64,000 nt of DNA from Trichoplax sp. H2 (GCA_003344405.1 NOWV01000023.1:248001-312000); one strand, 5' to 3'. Shown: positions 50,007 to 63,080, numbered from the stretch's first letter. The notes: generated by a model not told the origin, from the letters alone. Translations and numbers: made by a program.

Positions 50007-52752
50007 TAATACTTAAACAGTACAGTAATTACGTTAGTTGAATGTGCTTTTTCTATAACAATTTCTATAGCTACTGGTATACGTAATATGGTATTGTCTA
50101 GAGTTTACAATCTAAATTACGTGTTATCGGCAATTTTCAATAATCGACTTAAAACACGTTATGTTATGTTGTTTATTGAATAATCTACTTTTTAGAAGAT
50201 GTCGTGACGTATTGATTTTTCGCCTTTAAAGTTACTACAATAGCGTGCACGTACAATGTTAGAAATTTCATTTAATTGTAATCTTAAGGCGTGTACGACT
50301 CGCTATTATTTAACAGCTAAATGGGTGTATATTGTGTGCTACAGTTATCAACATTCCTACACACATTTTTACACTCGTAACTGAATGATTTTGGTAGTTT
50401 CGGTTACACTGCTTTAATGCCACCTAAGTTATAAAATCAATCATGTATCAAGCCAGTATCTGATATACAGTATTTTTATCTTACCGATTATGATACTTTT
50501 AGTTCATCCACTTTAGCACTTCTAAGCGATATCGAGTATTGCAAATCGGTAACCGTTTATCATAACAAAGTAGTCAGAAAAAAGAATATTTAGTGAACTA
50601 TTCGTTGTTTCGCAAGATATTACAATTCTTGCTATAATTATTGCAATCATAAGTACTGTTACATTCAATAATATTGCAATAATACCGTATAAACATTTTT
50701 TGTTACTGTCTTATTTTATTGCGAAACATTCCAGTAACCAGTTGGTGGCTTATATACTGTTCATGTAGTAATACTCAGCAACATACAATATTAGCACATC
50801 GTAGTTAATGAATTAGCTTGAATAGGCTGAAGAAATATACAATTACAATTATCATGTTTGATTTTAGTAAGCAAAGTATTTACAAACTGTCACAATGTTT
50901 CCTGTATGTGTACGCTGTAAAAGAAGCAAACTATTGGTTATTCCGAGTAGCAGTTCCTTATGTTAGTCATATTTTGCAATGGACCTTTCTTCCTATGGTT
51001 ATGTAAGGCAATTAGATAACAACGCTCTTACTGATTGTCTTATCGGTCATGTTTTGATAGATAATTTTATGTGGTACTACAGGTTAGATCTGTCAATTGT
51101 AACTCAAGTACTGCATAGTGCCTAGGAAACGGTGTTTCGATTTACTAATGCACTAACTTTGTTTTATTGCTTGTTTAATTATTTTTATTTTGGAAAAGAC
51201 ACGGCAGATGTGAAGTTATTCACTTCATAAGTAACATTAATGCTATTATTGACCGTAAACGTTAAGTTACAATAAACGTAATTATCAAGTAATTTAGCGA
51301 TAAAATAAAAGTTCGGATTTTAGGTATATTAAGTGATGTCTGAATAATGAATGTCATAAACAGTTTAAGTTTGCTTAGTCATGTGTTCATGTCCTACATT
51401 TTCTTTGTACTTGAATTCTGAAGTGTGGTTAACTTATGTGCGTTATTGAGTTCATACTGATTGCATACTTATCTAAGGCGAACAGAAAAATATAATTTGT
51501 TTTTCTTTTAAGGATACTGTAATGTCATGGAATCTGCCGAGTTAATTTGCTATTAAATGTTAAAGAGTTCTCACTTATAATGTATGACCTATTTGTTATG
51601 GTAGCAACGTCTTCAATTGCCTTGATAGATATTTTATAGAAGTCAACGTACAAGATGCAGACAGATGGCAATTTCTTCTTGGAAGTGTTAGTCTTGATAG
51701 TGTGAATATTACTGTAGTGAACTTCGCGTTAGAGACTCGTATGGCTGTTTCTCATCAACATTAGGCTTATTGCTGCCAATCATATCAATGTACACTAAAT
51801 TGCATTGTATTTAGTAATAAGTCCGTTTGCACAATAGTGCCGAATTTATACAGTATCATTTATACTCGTGTTTAGCTGCAATAGATATGGTGCATGAAAT
51901 CCTTAGAGAAGATTTTAATCTTTAACTTTTAGTTTCACACCGTAGTTCAGAAAGGCAATGGCTTACCTTGGAAGTTAAGTAAAGGTTATTGGTATCAGAA
52001 TAGTCTAATCATAGAGGTTTTCTGTATCTCTGAGTCTAATCTCCAGTAGATCGAAAATAATATTCTAATATTGCATGGGTTTAATGTACAGTATCTAGAG
52101 GCTAGCTTTAAGATTAAATTTGATGCTATTTGCGTACGCGAGCGCCACGTATAGAAATTTTATCATTACGTATATAATTAATTTATTGAAATCTTAGTAA
52201 TCATAATTAATAGACGTACAATAAAAGAATTTTGAGCTCAAATTCGAGGCATTTACTTGCATAATTTGCATATTATTATTTTTACAAGGGTAGTAAGCTT
52301 GAAACATATAGTACTGCATATGAGGTCGAATATGAGAAAATGTATAATATGGTAAAGTTATAGTAGACATATCTACTGCCTAAACAAGAATAAGTACTGT
52401 AGAATAGTGACTTTCGAAGATCTTGCAATACTCATTATACTATTGATGTGAACTAAGTTAGAACTATTGAGCTTTGACACAAAATGTTGTAAGACGACAG
52501 GCCGTTGATAATGTGCACATCGTCTGACAACTTGACTACCTGAGCATGTAGGCGAAGATAGTGACTTTAATTTTAATGACAAATTTCCATGAACAAAAAT
52601 AAATCTAGCATTAGTTCCAATTGTAATTCACAAAGTGAGTGCGGGATATTGTAGAGCGAAGATTGATTTGCATACTAATCCAATTCTGCTCAGTCAAAAT
52701 AAGATTGTATTATTACGATATCAATTGGATGGTATCAATGTAGATATCATTT
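50007..52752. other. Intergenic, convergent 3' ends
   Basis: 2.7 kb between Pur (+) and TIPIN (-). No exon chain seen; the frames at 50818-51006 and 52373-52582 are unsupported. Confidence 0.5.
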
Positions 52753-53322
52753 TTAGCTTTTATTGGAGTATTCATTTTCTTTGTTGTTGGTATCATCGCT
52801 AAGTGTTAATTCTAAGTCATTCGTTTCGGATAATTTACGGGTGCTCGTATCCTGTTGATATTCTTGTACATCGTTATTGAAATCGCCATTATCATTGTCG
52901 TCAATATCTTGCTGAAAGTAATGGTCGTTTTGACCTAAGCGTATCAGGGAAAGGGCGTACTGGACAGCCTTCTTACTACCAAGATTTTCAACCTTGTGAA
53001 CTACATCAACGAAGGGTAACTTTGGGTATAAACGATGCGCCCAATGTTCGTAGATTCTTAGTATAGTTATTAAATTATTATGATAATCTTTCTTCTTTTT
53101 AAAGTGTAACTTGTTAAATTGTTGATGTAAGGCTCGTAATCCTCTTTCAGAAGTCAGGCGATCGCTGTCTAATTTAGGTCTCGGTTGACGAATTACTTTA
53201 CGTTTTAAGCCATTTTCAATAGCTTGTATTTCTTTTTCGTCTTGGAGTCCATTTGCAGTACTTGGAATATTTCCATCGAAAAGTGTTTCTTCATCGTTGA
53301 TTGGCATAGGTTGTTCATTCAT
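52753..53322 (-). CDS. TIPIN: TIMELESS-interacting protein (TIPIN/Swi3 family)
   Basis: Single exon from ATG 53322, 189 residues. TIPIN with TIMELESS forms the replication fork protection complex, which stabilises stalled forks and promotes checkpoint signalling. The Swi3 domain is clear at ~45-130: RQPRPKLDSDRLTSERGLRA, then YEHWAHRLYPKLPFVDVV, VENLGSKKAVQYALSLIRL. The N-terminus is acidic; the C-terminal tail is Asp/Asn-rich and short compared with vertebrates (~300 residues). The absence of introns contrasts with its neighbours (see findings). Its start is flanked by the repeat block at 53.6-54.3 kb. Confidence 0.93.
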   Translation of the reverse strand: MNEQPMPINDEETLFDGNIPSTANGLQDEKEIQAIENGLKRKVIRQPRPKLDSDRLTSERGLRALHQQFNKLHFKKKKDYHNNLITILRIYEHWAHRLYPKLPFVDVVHKVENLGSKKAVQYALSLIRLGQNDHYFQQDIDDNDNGDFNNDVQEYQQDTSTRKLSETNDLELTLSDDTNNKENEYSNKS

Positions 53323-53599
53323 CGTGTTTGCAGCAGCTCTGTACTGGATCGAAGAGGGAGACTACAGCACAGAGTTTAATATGTTAATTAGCTGATCGAT
53401 ATCACAGTCAATGGAAGGACTATTCACTCTTTTCCTATCAGAATTGTGTAGCTTCCTCAATGTAGGCCATAGAGCTTTGGCAACTTTATTTCATCCTCTA
53501 CTCCAAGACTCTTCTCCACCTTGACTGCAGTCAATCAAAGTGGCAACACTTCTCTTTTGTTCGGTTTGATTTCCCGCTAAAACCAAGCAGAGAGCATTA

Positions 53600-54315
53600 C
53601 AGTGATTATGACTGTACACTGTACACTGTACACTGTACAAAATCTTTGCTTAGAAATTCTCGAATTTAACGTACAGTACAATGTACTGTACACTGCATTG
53701 TACTGTAAAACCAATGCAGGTACAGCACTGTAAATTTATAGCTCTCAGTATAGAATTTACAGTCAATCTCTGACTGTACTCTACTGTACTGTACTGCTTA
53801 GCGAGTTTGTACTGTACAACCACTGCAGGTACAGCACTGTAAATTTACAGCTCTCAGTATAGAATTTACAGTCAATCTACTGTACTGTAGTACAGTACAG
53901 TACTGTACTATAGCTGAGCGAGTTTGTACTGTACACTGTACAAAATCTTTTGCTTACAGTACAAATTCTCGAGCTTAGCGAGTTTGTACTGTACTGTACT
54001 GTACAGTACATTGTACAACCACTGCAGGTACAGCACTGTAAAGTTACAGCTCTCAGTATAGAATTTACAGTCAATCTAGTACTGTACAGTACTGTACAGT
54101 ACTATAGCTGAGCGAGTTTGTACTGTACACTGTACAAAATCTTTTGCTTACAGTACAAATTCTCGAGCTTAGCGAGTTTGTACTGTACAGTACAGTACTG
54201 TACTGTACTGTACATTGTACAACCACTGCAGGTACAGCACTGTAAAGTTACAGCTCTCAGTATAGAATTTACAGTCAATCTAGTACTGTACTATATAGTA
54301 CTGTACTGTTCAATA
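53600..54315. repeat. Composite tandem array of CAGTA blocks and a ~60-bp unit
   Basis: A unit containing GCAGGTACAGCACTGTAAA, AGCTCTCAGTATAGAA and TTTACAGTCAATCT occurs four times, starting near 53714, 53825, 54023 and 54229. It alternates with TACTGTACAGTAC runs and with a second module (CTTAGCGAGTTTGTACTGTACA, TCTTTTGCTTACAGTACAAATTCTCGAG). The last two periods are ~200 bp, so the array is a higher-order repeat. It begins ~280 bases upstream of the TIPIN start. Frames inside (53877-54074 -, 54118-54387 +) are artefacts. Confidence 0.9.
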
Positions 54316-55365
54316 CTGAACGCCAACTTTCAGAAAGAAACTTGTAAGCGAGCCCTTTTCAAATTTCTACCCACAGGTCCAAAGTAATTAGCCATAGTTG
54401 CCGACTGAATCCTTCGATTATCGCAGCCATCTCTTCGGTAAGCCATCTGATAGCTTAATGATGAAAAGGTGATGCTAATGGGTGACTATTTTTGTCATGC
54501 CTTTACATATCCACCAGAATGTATAGTCGATAATCGGTATTTTTTGCACTCAAATAGAGGATGTCAACGGACATTGTACGGTACTGCACGTCTTGATAGT
54601 TTCATCGACTTTTGCTATGCCAACGACATGATGCACTGACAGTTATTCAGTAAAGACGATAGGAATAGGTCACCTAATTAATATACTGTACGTATAAAAT
54701 GCACATGTATCAGATCACTATCGCTAGTTGATTGGATACTACTGTATAGTGCAGCTGAGATTGATAGGAAATAGTACTTAGTTAGCGACTAGAAAAGGAT
54801 TAATGGACGCATGAACTGTAAATGGACTTACACAAGACTCTACTCCAAGTATACAGTATATATTATTGTAATGCTGATGGAGGTCTTTTACCATTATCAG
54901 GTAATAGCAATGAGAGTGTAAAGTATTGGAATGGCTAACGGTAATCTTCATGCTTTGAAAACACAAAAAAATGACTAAAATGCACTTTGTTCGCGTCCAC
55001 TATTCCATTGATTATGCCGTAGCTTTGTTGAAGTATCCCGTTGCAACTGTATAAACTACTATACGCGTGCAGTCACTACTGTACGGTATGACCGTAGAAT
55101 GCAATTCAAAGAGGTTGACTGAGAATGATAATTATACTAAAGTACTGTAATTCAGTTCAATCTCCAAAGGAATTTGGCTAGCAATGCTTCGTTTGACTGC
55201 AATTACGATGTTGCAATCGTAGAAGTAACGATGGAACGTTTAGTGACTGCAATACCAACTCAATAAACTCCGAGCTACAACTTGATTTCTTGATCGTCTT
55301 ACCAATAACAATATTATTGTTTCCTTTCTATAGAAATCGTAACATTGGATATTCCTAAGGCAAGA
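54316..55365. other. Upstream region of the U1A/U2B'' gene
   Basis: No gene seen. Divergent intergenic space shared with TIPIN; it should contain the splicing-factor promoter. Confidence 0.45.
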
Positions 55366-57210
55366 TGTCAATCGATATCCCTCCAAATCAAACTTTATAC
55401 GTTAATAATTTAAATGAGAAGGTCAAGAAAGAAGGTTAGTTCAACAGCAAGACAGCAGATAAATGGCAATCTTTTAGCCAGCCAATAAAATCCTATCGCT
55501 ATTGCAAAATTCATGTAGTATTAAAGTAAATTTATGATGGACTTTCGTATCTTTAGATAGTATTTGCACGTTTGCTGATATAATTAGTTATTAGGATCAC
55601 CCATATCGTAGTAATTATGCAAGCGCTACCATAGCCCATATACTCTAACGTCTTTACAGTTATAATGATAAATTAACGAAATACCGTAGAGAAAGCAAAA
55701 TACGTATATGTTTCGATGGGTATGAAAACTTGAGTAACCAAGATACAGACATAATAATAAGCACGAATTTACTCGCAATACATAGGATAATATACACGTT
55801 ACAAAAGTTTTTATTACGGTATATCAACTTTGCATTTCCCAAGGATCTATCTAATGATTATATATAATTTAATTTATTACCTTTGGATTAGAATTAAAGA
55901 AATCCTTATACGCGATATTTTCTCAATTTGGCGCGATATTGGATATCATTGCCATGAAAACTTTAAAGATGAGAGGACAAGCGTTTGTAGTTTTTGAGGA
56001 TATTAGTAGTGCTACTAACGCACTACGAGCGATGCAAGGATTTCCTTTTTATGAGAAGCCTATGGTAATAAAGAAGTCATTGTAGACTCATACAAATTTT
56101 ACTACCCTAGGCCTTTATTTGCACGACTTACCAGTCGATATATCGTTATACGTACTTTCCGTATGTGCCTAGTAGCTATTACGTGCTAAAGTGAATTAAT
56201 ATGCTATTGATATGAATTGACAATCATATATTTAGAAAGTAGCTTCGGCAAGATCTAGAAATTTTTGATATCAATACTAATCGGTAGTGTTACATAAGAG
56301 TAAAACGTTTGCGATCTTGGTTAATGTTTAAAAGAAATTAATAAAACATTTGTGAAATATTACAAATTAAGCAAATAGAATTTGGTGTATATAGCACTCG
56401 TAAATATATAACTTACAAATTTATTCTTCCTTACTTAACAATGAATTTTAGAGAATTACTTATTGTAAATCGAAATCAGATGCGGTAGCTAAGAAAGATG
56501 GCTCATATGTACCTAGGGAGAAGAAGGTTAGAGAGAAGAGAAAGCCCGACGAAGGTTAATACAAGAATACAATATAGCGTTATATTAGTACCTTAGTATT
56601 TACTTGCATGGTATCAATCTTATTTTCTAAATATGCGTATGGTATAAATCTGCTCAGCTCCGAAACCGAAACCTGCCAAGAAACAAGCTCCTGCTGCTGG
56701 CGAACCTGCTCCTGCTGCGACTGGTAGAGCTTCTTTCGGTATGACTGTCAATACAACTTCGATATTTACGTACCTAATTGGTGGCATTTGTTATTAATTT
56801 ATTGATTTAAAAATTCAATTTTTTATTCTAGGAATGCCACATGCTGCCGGTAGCCAAGAGGAACTTCCTAATAAGATCTTATTCTTAACTAATCTCCCTG
56901 AAGAGACTACGGAATTAATGCTTTCGATGTTATTCAATCAGTATGTCCTTTTGTCCATAAAATTTGAAAAAGTCTTGATCAGTATTACTTTTGTGAGTGT
57001 GTGTGATTTTGAGCTGTATATTAATTCGATCATGGTGTGTTCATTGACAGATTTCCTGGATATAAAGAAGTCCGTTTGGTTCCAGGAAGACATGATATTG
57101 CATTTGTCGAATTTGAATCGGAGATTCAAGCAGCTACAGCTCGTAATTCATTGAATGGCTTTAAAATTACACCAACTCATCAAATGAATATCGCATTTGC
57201 CAAAAAATAA
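55366..57210 (+). CDS. SNRPB2: U1A/U2B''-type spliceosomal RRM protein (SNF)
   Basis: Six exons: 55366-55435, 55892-56064, 56452-56554, 56658-56738, 56832-56940, 57051-57210; 231 residues. It binds U1 and/or U2 snRNA stem-loops in the spliceosome. RRM1 has RNP2 [11 protein letters not shown] and RNP1 [10 protein letters not shown], plus the family block [23 protein letters not shown]. The linker is Lys/Pro/Ala-rich ([19 protein letters not shown]). RRM2 has [40 protein letters not shown] and a C-terminus MNIAFAKK. Length is nearer to U2B'' (225) than U1A (282). Invertebrates often have a single protein (Drosophila SNF) doing both jobs, so the symbol is only indicative. Convergent with VPS26. 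Confidence 0.95.
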
Positions 57211-58447
57211 GCTCATGGTGGTTATTACCGTCCACCATTATGCGGTAAAAATGATCGTATTTAGTATTGGTAATGCTGAAAGCCTTTTCTGTTCTACTTT
57301 TAAGAATCGTCCCTTGCATTGCACTTTGCATCGGTGATTGATTTACTGTCCAGTAATTACGAATTTTTGATCCTATTATGCGCCCTTGTTTACATATTAT
57401 AATTTGATTATTAGAGACTTAGCATTGCACAAAGCTGAGTCATTAGGAAATTAACATTTTATATAGTACGAAACGTTTAGCATTGGATTTGGCTAAGAAT
57501 GAGTGTTTTGGTGAAGAAGCAGTGAATGAAGAATGGCATTTGCACCTAAGTTTAAAAATTTAATGTAACCTATTAGAGCGGAGCTCGTAAAGATTAGAAT
57601 ATGCGATACCATAGTCACTGGTTCCACTGATAAGGAAGTACGTGTAATATTTTTTATCGAGGCGATTGCTGACATAAGGCTCATGTGATAGGTCGTAGCG
57701 TTTCAATCTCGTAAGGGATGTCACGCAAAGGGATAGAACAGATACTACACCTTTGACCTTTTATTACCTTCGACATATTATAATATTGTACTTTTGGTTA
57801 ATGACTGTTCAACAATAAAGGTTTATTGAACTAAAGATGATCATGCGTGCAATGCCCTGATTACCAAAGAAGCTAAGGAATTGAAAGTTCTTAGATGTGT
57901 GTTTGTGTCATTTAGTGCAGTTACTTATAGTCTAAATTATTTTGATAAAAGTATCATTATGATAAGGAGATCGATTACAATTCGTAGACCTTTTAGTGTT
58001 TCGTGACTTGCAAACGGTTTAATAATTATGCACACACAATCGGACCGTAGTTAGACTGTTACTTTATCCAATCATTGTGACAGACTCGAGCTTTTTCAAG
58101 CAAGGCAATGATAGTATGTATACTTTGTCTTGACTATAGATCCGATCTTATACGATATGAAAATTGCAACATAACTAAAATAGTTAAATTATGCCAAGAA
58201 AATTGAAGGATAAGCCACATCTTTGAAATAATTGCATAAACTCTATATTTTTATCTCTACTTAATGATGCAGTATAATAGAAGTAGTAATCGTTATGATG
58301 GCGAAAGTTGCCGTTATTGATTTATAGCAATATTTCACAATTCCATGAAAATTTACAACTAGCTAATCAAGAATGAACGATACAGTTGTACAGTACTGTA
58401 GACAATTAAAAACTATTAAGATTTTACAATAGAGACTAAGGTGTAAC
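57211..58447. other. Convergent 3' region, U1A/U2B'' and VPS26
   Basis: No gene seen. AATAAA at 57814-57819 could serve the plus-strand gene. The minus frame 57493-57684 is unsupported. Confidence 0.5.
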
Positions 58448-60391
58448 CTAAACTTTCTTCAAAGATGCTGAAATATCTTTCGCTCCTTTAGCTTTTCGCC
58501 ATAAGATAATTTCCTATTCGATTAGATCAACAAAACAAGTATAACTTTAATAAGTACATGTCTACATCGCACCAGTAACTGGATTACTGAAAGGAGCTTA
58601 TACGAAGTTATTATTTGGTATCGTAACGTAAATACCATCCGCCTTGGTAGTCATCAATCTGCGCATAAAATACACTACATCTTGTTGAGATACTATAATA
58701 AAATTAATTAATTTACCTGTTGCTTAAAATATCTCCTATCTTCTTCATCGATTAGAACAAGATTGAGAAAATAGCGGACAGAGAATTTTTTGTTTACGTC
58801 TTTTAAAGTAGGCGTTAAATCGTAGTTAGCTAGGAACAAACGGATTGGAATGGATTCCCCTACAGAAGAGTGAAGATCTTTTATTTCACCAGTAATTCTA
58901 ATTGTTAAATACTTTAAAAAATGCAGACCTCTAACTGGTGCGCCATCCATAATCTCAAACTTTGCAACGGTTTCGTTCTCATGGTAGACATTTGCACCTG
59001 TTCCTGTCTGTTCTCGCTTGATAATGGCCAATTCCATGTACTTAATCTTGATTCGGACCAGTAAAAAATATATTTTACCAACGATTACGTCATTCAAGGA
59101 GTATCTAAGAAATGCCATATAAATCGAACCATGAAATATTACTCTTATCGAAATTATTTACCGATATTAATTAATTAATTAATATTAGGAGTATTTCGTA
59201 AGTTTTGCAATAAGATATTACTTAGATTTATTATATTCAAATTCTATATGCAGACAATCTTCAATTCCGACTTCCATTTTGATACTGCAATATTGAAAAT
59301 TTAGTTAAAAGTAGCATAAAATATTAAATTAAATTAAATTTAGCAAGCCATCTCTGCTATTACCTGTTATTAATATCAGGATATTGGGAAAGGGTATGGA
59401 CGCCAATATCCAGCTCTTTTACGATATCAGAAATACGACGACAGATGGATGCACGCAGGAAATACCTACATTTTAGCGTTGAGTATAATTTATGTCAAGA
59501 ACTATGCTGGTATATTTACAAGGTTTTAGAGTGATGTAATTTAGTCATACGTTTTTTAGGCTTGACTAACCTAAGCCTAACATTGTTGCCACTATAGGTC
59601 TCAAAAGGTTTTTCAACATTAACAAATTCGAAATCAATGGCAGCATTTTGAGTTAATTCGCCGGGATGAGCTAATTCTTTTACCAGTGAGATGAATTCAT
59701 GGTGATTGCCACGATCATAATACAGTTCTATATAAATAGACCAATAGAGTTTAATTATTTCATTGTTTTCATAAAATATTAATAGATTGATTAAAAGTTA
59801 ACAAGGTATATCTAGGCCCTCAATACATATATTAAAATAATAACAAAATGTATACACGGATACTGCTTTTCGACATTAAGGGCTTGAGCTAAATTTTGGG
59901 ATAATCTATTTATTAACTGTATATAAAGTATAACCACGTAATAAAGCTCTATTAATAGACATTACGAAAGAGTTTGAAGTGATTGCTTTTATGCTTGGAA
60001 GTTTTCGAACTTAGTCAGTATTTACTGCTCTATGATGAAAACATAACCAAATGAACTTATCTCCAGTTCGACTTACCAATTTGACCAACAAATTCAATTT
60101 TAATACCCTGGTGTTCTAGCTTTTTTCCAGGATTCTTTAATTGAATTTTTAGCTAATGTAAATTTGATGATGTATTGTTAGGTGAAGTTGTACAATTAAT
60201 ACCTTGAATACACATAGTAGATTAAATCATTTCGAATATTGAATATACTATGCCTCACCTTGCCCTTAATATTTTCACCATCATAAAAGAGAGCTAATTT
60301 CTCAAGCTTGCCTTCTTCGGTTTTTATTTCAGTTGGCTGCCTATCATCTGCGTTGTCAAGTTCGATTTCTAAGTCAGCTGACTGTCCAAAT
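58448..60391 (-). CDS. VPS26: Retromer subunit VPS26 (first exon missing)
   Basis: Exons: 60391-60259, 60152-60077, 59727-59571, 59465-59364, 59284-59222, 59104-58929, 58859-58717, 58513-58448; about 305 residues. VPS26 is the arrestin-like core subunit of retromer, which recycles cargo from endosomes. Conserved blocks: FGQSADLEIELDN, LFYDGENIKGK, NPGKKLEHQGIKIEFVGQI, HHEFISLVKELAHPGELT, IKMEVGIEDCLHIEFEYNKSK, YSLNDVIVGKIYFLLVRIKI, ESIPIRLFLANYDLTPTLKD, KKFSVRYFLNLVLIDEEDRR and EIILWRK. The tail is short. The first exon (a few residues before FGQ, with ATG) lies upstream of 60391 and was not located. The 69-nt intron at 58860-58928 has no stop and is a multiple of three. Confidence 0.95.
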
Positions 60392-61964
60392 CTGAAGAAG
60401 CTCTATAGCGTAATTGAGACATTGGGTTTGTATGAGTGAAGTGGTGATATATCCTCGGTTTGAGGAGTAACGTATATCTGTACTTTTAATTCATATTATG
60501 CAACATGACTTGACAATTTTACGATTAAAGATACTGAATACTGTAGTTTGAGGTATACGACATTTTCGTTCGTAGTATGAACTCATGCGGGGGGGGGGGG
60601 ATCGATAGCAGTATAAAAATGTGACAAAGCTGTAAGTAACTTATGACGGTATATTTCCGATTTAATTGATTAGACATTAGTACGGAAATAAAGCGGTAGA
60701 TGGTTTACACTTTCTTATTTAATGGCTGTTGACAATGACATAAATTTATGATATAAGGAAGATATGTATTACTCTTCAATCATCAATTATACCGTTGCAT
60801 ACAATTTACTCATTTAACGTGAGTACAATTCCATAACTAATTGGTGTAATATCATCCATTTCGGAGTTCAATTTGATTTGAATTCATTACTATAGCTATC
60901 ATTTGTTCAAATAGATTTCTAATGGTGTAAATATGCAGTAAGTACTGTAGAATTGATATCCTAGTAGTAGTTAAAAGCTATCGCAGTTGGCCGGATATGA
61001 AAGTTTATACCTTTACGAGTACAGTACCTATGGATTTATATTCAATGGATGAGGAGATTATTGAGGTAATAAAATAGTTATTTTGTGTTGCATAATCAAG
61101 TTGTTAAAAAGAATTAACATTTGTCAAGGTAAGAGTTGTTTCGTCTGTATAGTTAGTTAGTCGACACAAGACGATAGCAACCAACCACTGCATACTAGTA
61201 ATGAATTGGATCAAAGCAATGAAATCTAAAAAACCAATATTGTACAAAGTATTAAGTTACATCACAGTAAAGTATTTCTTCAGTATCAGGTGATTTCATT
61301 GATGCATGCATTGGGTATTGTTGTGTCCTATGACTTTAAGGCAAGTTTAAAGTGAGGATAACTTTAGGATTTTGGTAGGCCATGAAAAATAGATTGCTTC
61401 CCTTGAAATCAATCGATCTGTCTTTTGCTGTAATGAAGGTTACCGTCATTTTAGTTAAGGCATCGCCGTATTACATTTATCTTTGGACAATGAGGTACCT
61501 CCTACGGTACAAGTGGATACTAAAAGCCAATCATGTCTGTTCGTCTATCCTATTTCGATACACATACTGTCTATTTGGCTATGTGGCAAGGAAAGATTGA
61601 TCAAGAGTGAAAATAAGTAATTTTCTGCACGATGATGACCAACATCATCTGTACACAGCAGTCCTACAGCAACTGAGTGGGTGACTACTTCCTACGACTG
61701 GAAGTGCCAATTTTCCTACACTTCATTTTCTTATACTAGCCGAATAGGATATCTCTAGGCATATTTCTCATGAAACAGAGGTCAACTAAGGTATTCTGTG
61801 CATGGAATTGACTTTTAAATGAAGTAATCCTAGTTGCAAATGAATTGTAGTTGTAATTTCTCACCATTTCCACTAGCAGTGATCTTCGCTGGCTGGCGGT
61901 GCAATTGCTTATGATGAAGGAAGTGGGTCGAGATTTTTTCTTCTGCGCATACGTGCACACGCGC
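60392..61964. other. Upstream of VPS26
   Basis: Should contain the VPS26 start exon and promoter. A run of 12 G at 60589-60600 stands out in AT-rich sequence. The frames at 61382-61600 (+) and 61736-61960 (-) are unsupported. Confidence 0.45.
60589..60600. repeat. Poly-G homopolymer
   Basis: Twelve consecutive G residues in otherwise AT-rich sequence. Confidence 0.9.
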
Positions 61965-62150
61965 CGTACTGTACGGATGACATAATTGATGAGTACGCGA
62001 GTGCTTGGAAAGTGGGTCCGGTATGGTCCGGTCCGGTACGGTACGGGACAGTTGATTGACTGTAGCAGTGGGGGTGGTAAGCTTCTCTTCGACAGTCGTT
62101 CGTGGTACTATACTGTATTGACAATACTCTAGTACTGTACAGTATGGACT
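61965..62150. repeat. CGGTA/TACTG pentamer island
   Basis: GTACTGTACGG, a GTCCGGTCCGGTACGGTACGG run at ~62018-62048 and CTAGTACTGTACAGTATGG at ~62128-62148. Same family as the CAGTA islands and the CGGTA cluster at 47.68 kb. Confidence 0.75.
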
Positions 62151-63080
62151 CCTCAACCACCCCACTAGACAAAATTAACCAACTACCAGGACTTACTCCA
62201 TGTTTTTTTAAGTTCTTCTAGTAATCCATGCAACTACCTACTTTTGGTGAATTGGGAGTGATGAAGCAGTTTCTGATAATACTATAGGCTATAGTATTCT
62301 GTGCATAGTTTGAGTTTTTACTGTCGGTATCCTGCAGCCACTGCCAGATTCCACCCTATTAACTCCACCATGGACTACTAGAAGAAGACCTGCTGTAGGT
62401 CGCCCTGGACTAGACAGACGGACCGTTCTTACTCAAGCAGGCCGTCAAGATCCCAAAATGACCACTTACAGCGGTATGGATCTTCCATGCTTGTTTTCTA
62501 AATCACTGGTACTCATTGAAATTGCGTCTATGATCTGTTTTCAAGCAGCATTTTATAACAGATAATAAGATTCAATGGAATATTCCTTGATAACCAAACT
62601 ATCAGTCAAAATTCAAAAATCGACTGTCTTTCTATTAATAGTACTGGCCTAACCAAGCGTTTGATACAATATTTGAAGGAGATGAGGTGGGAAATGTCTA
62701 TCCGTCCGAAGGAGTGATCCGTCGACAGTAACGTCTTCTTCTAGTCATCCATGATGGTTAGCGTTAACTTCGTGGACATTATAGGATTATCGCAGCAAAC
62801 TACAATAGAGATTCATGTCTGCATCTGTTCATAGACAGTAGTGTAGTAATGTAGAACTTACATACTTTACTGTATATTATAATAGTGAATGTACGCTTTT
62901 CCTGCAGCCAATAACTGCCAGATTCCTCCAGTCGTCCATCTTACTGGAGCGTACAATTGTATCCTGTACACTAGAGTGGACTAGGAAGGGGAAATGAATG
63001 AATTCGAGAATGATGGAGTATCCACGGCCATGGCATCTACAACAACAGGACACTCTTAATCAAGTACACTTTGCACAACG
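62151..63080. other. Possible degenerate dispersed repeat
   Basis: CCTGCAGCCA followed by CTGCCAGATTCC occurs at ~62331-62352 and again at ~62903-62928, suggesting a repeated segment about 570 bp apart. Downstream of the first, ~120 bases stay open in one frame (PPWTTRRRPAVGRPGLDRR) up to a GTATGG donor-like site at 62475. No family recognised. Confidence 0.35.

Noticed and set aside
53877-54387. Frames on both strands (65 and 89 codons)
   Set aside because: Generated by the composite tandem array; the same peptide recurs with each unit.
58607-58690. Candidate last VPS26 exon reading QQDVVYFMRR
   Set aside because: The phase does not fit the donor at 58716. The exon 58513-58448 (EIILWRKAKG) fits the phase and matches the family C-terminus better.
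61830-62172. Minus frames of 111 and 87 codons
   Set aside because: Overlap the CGGTA/TACTG island and each other in different frames.
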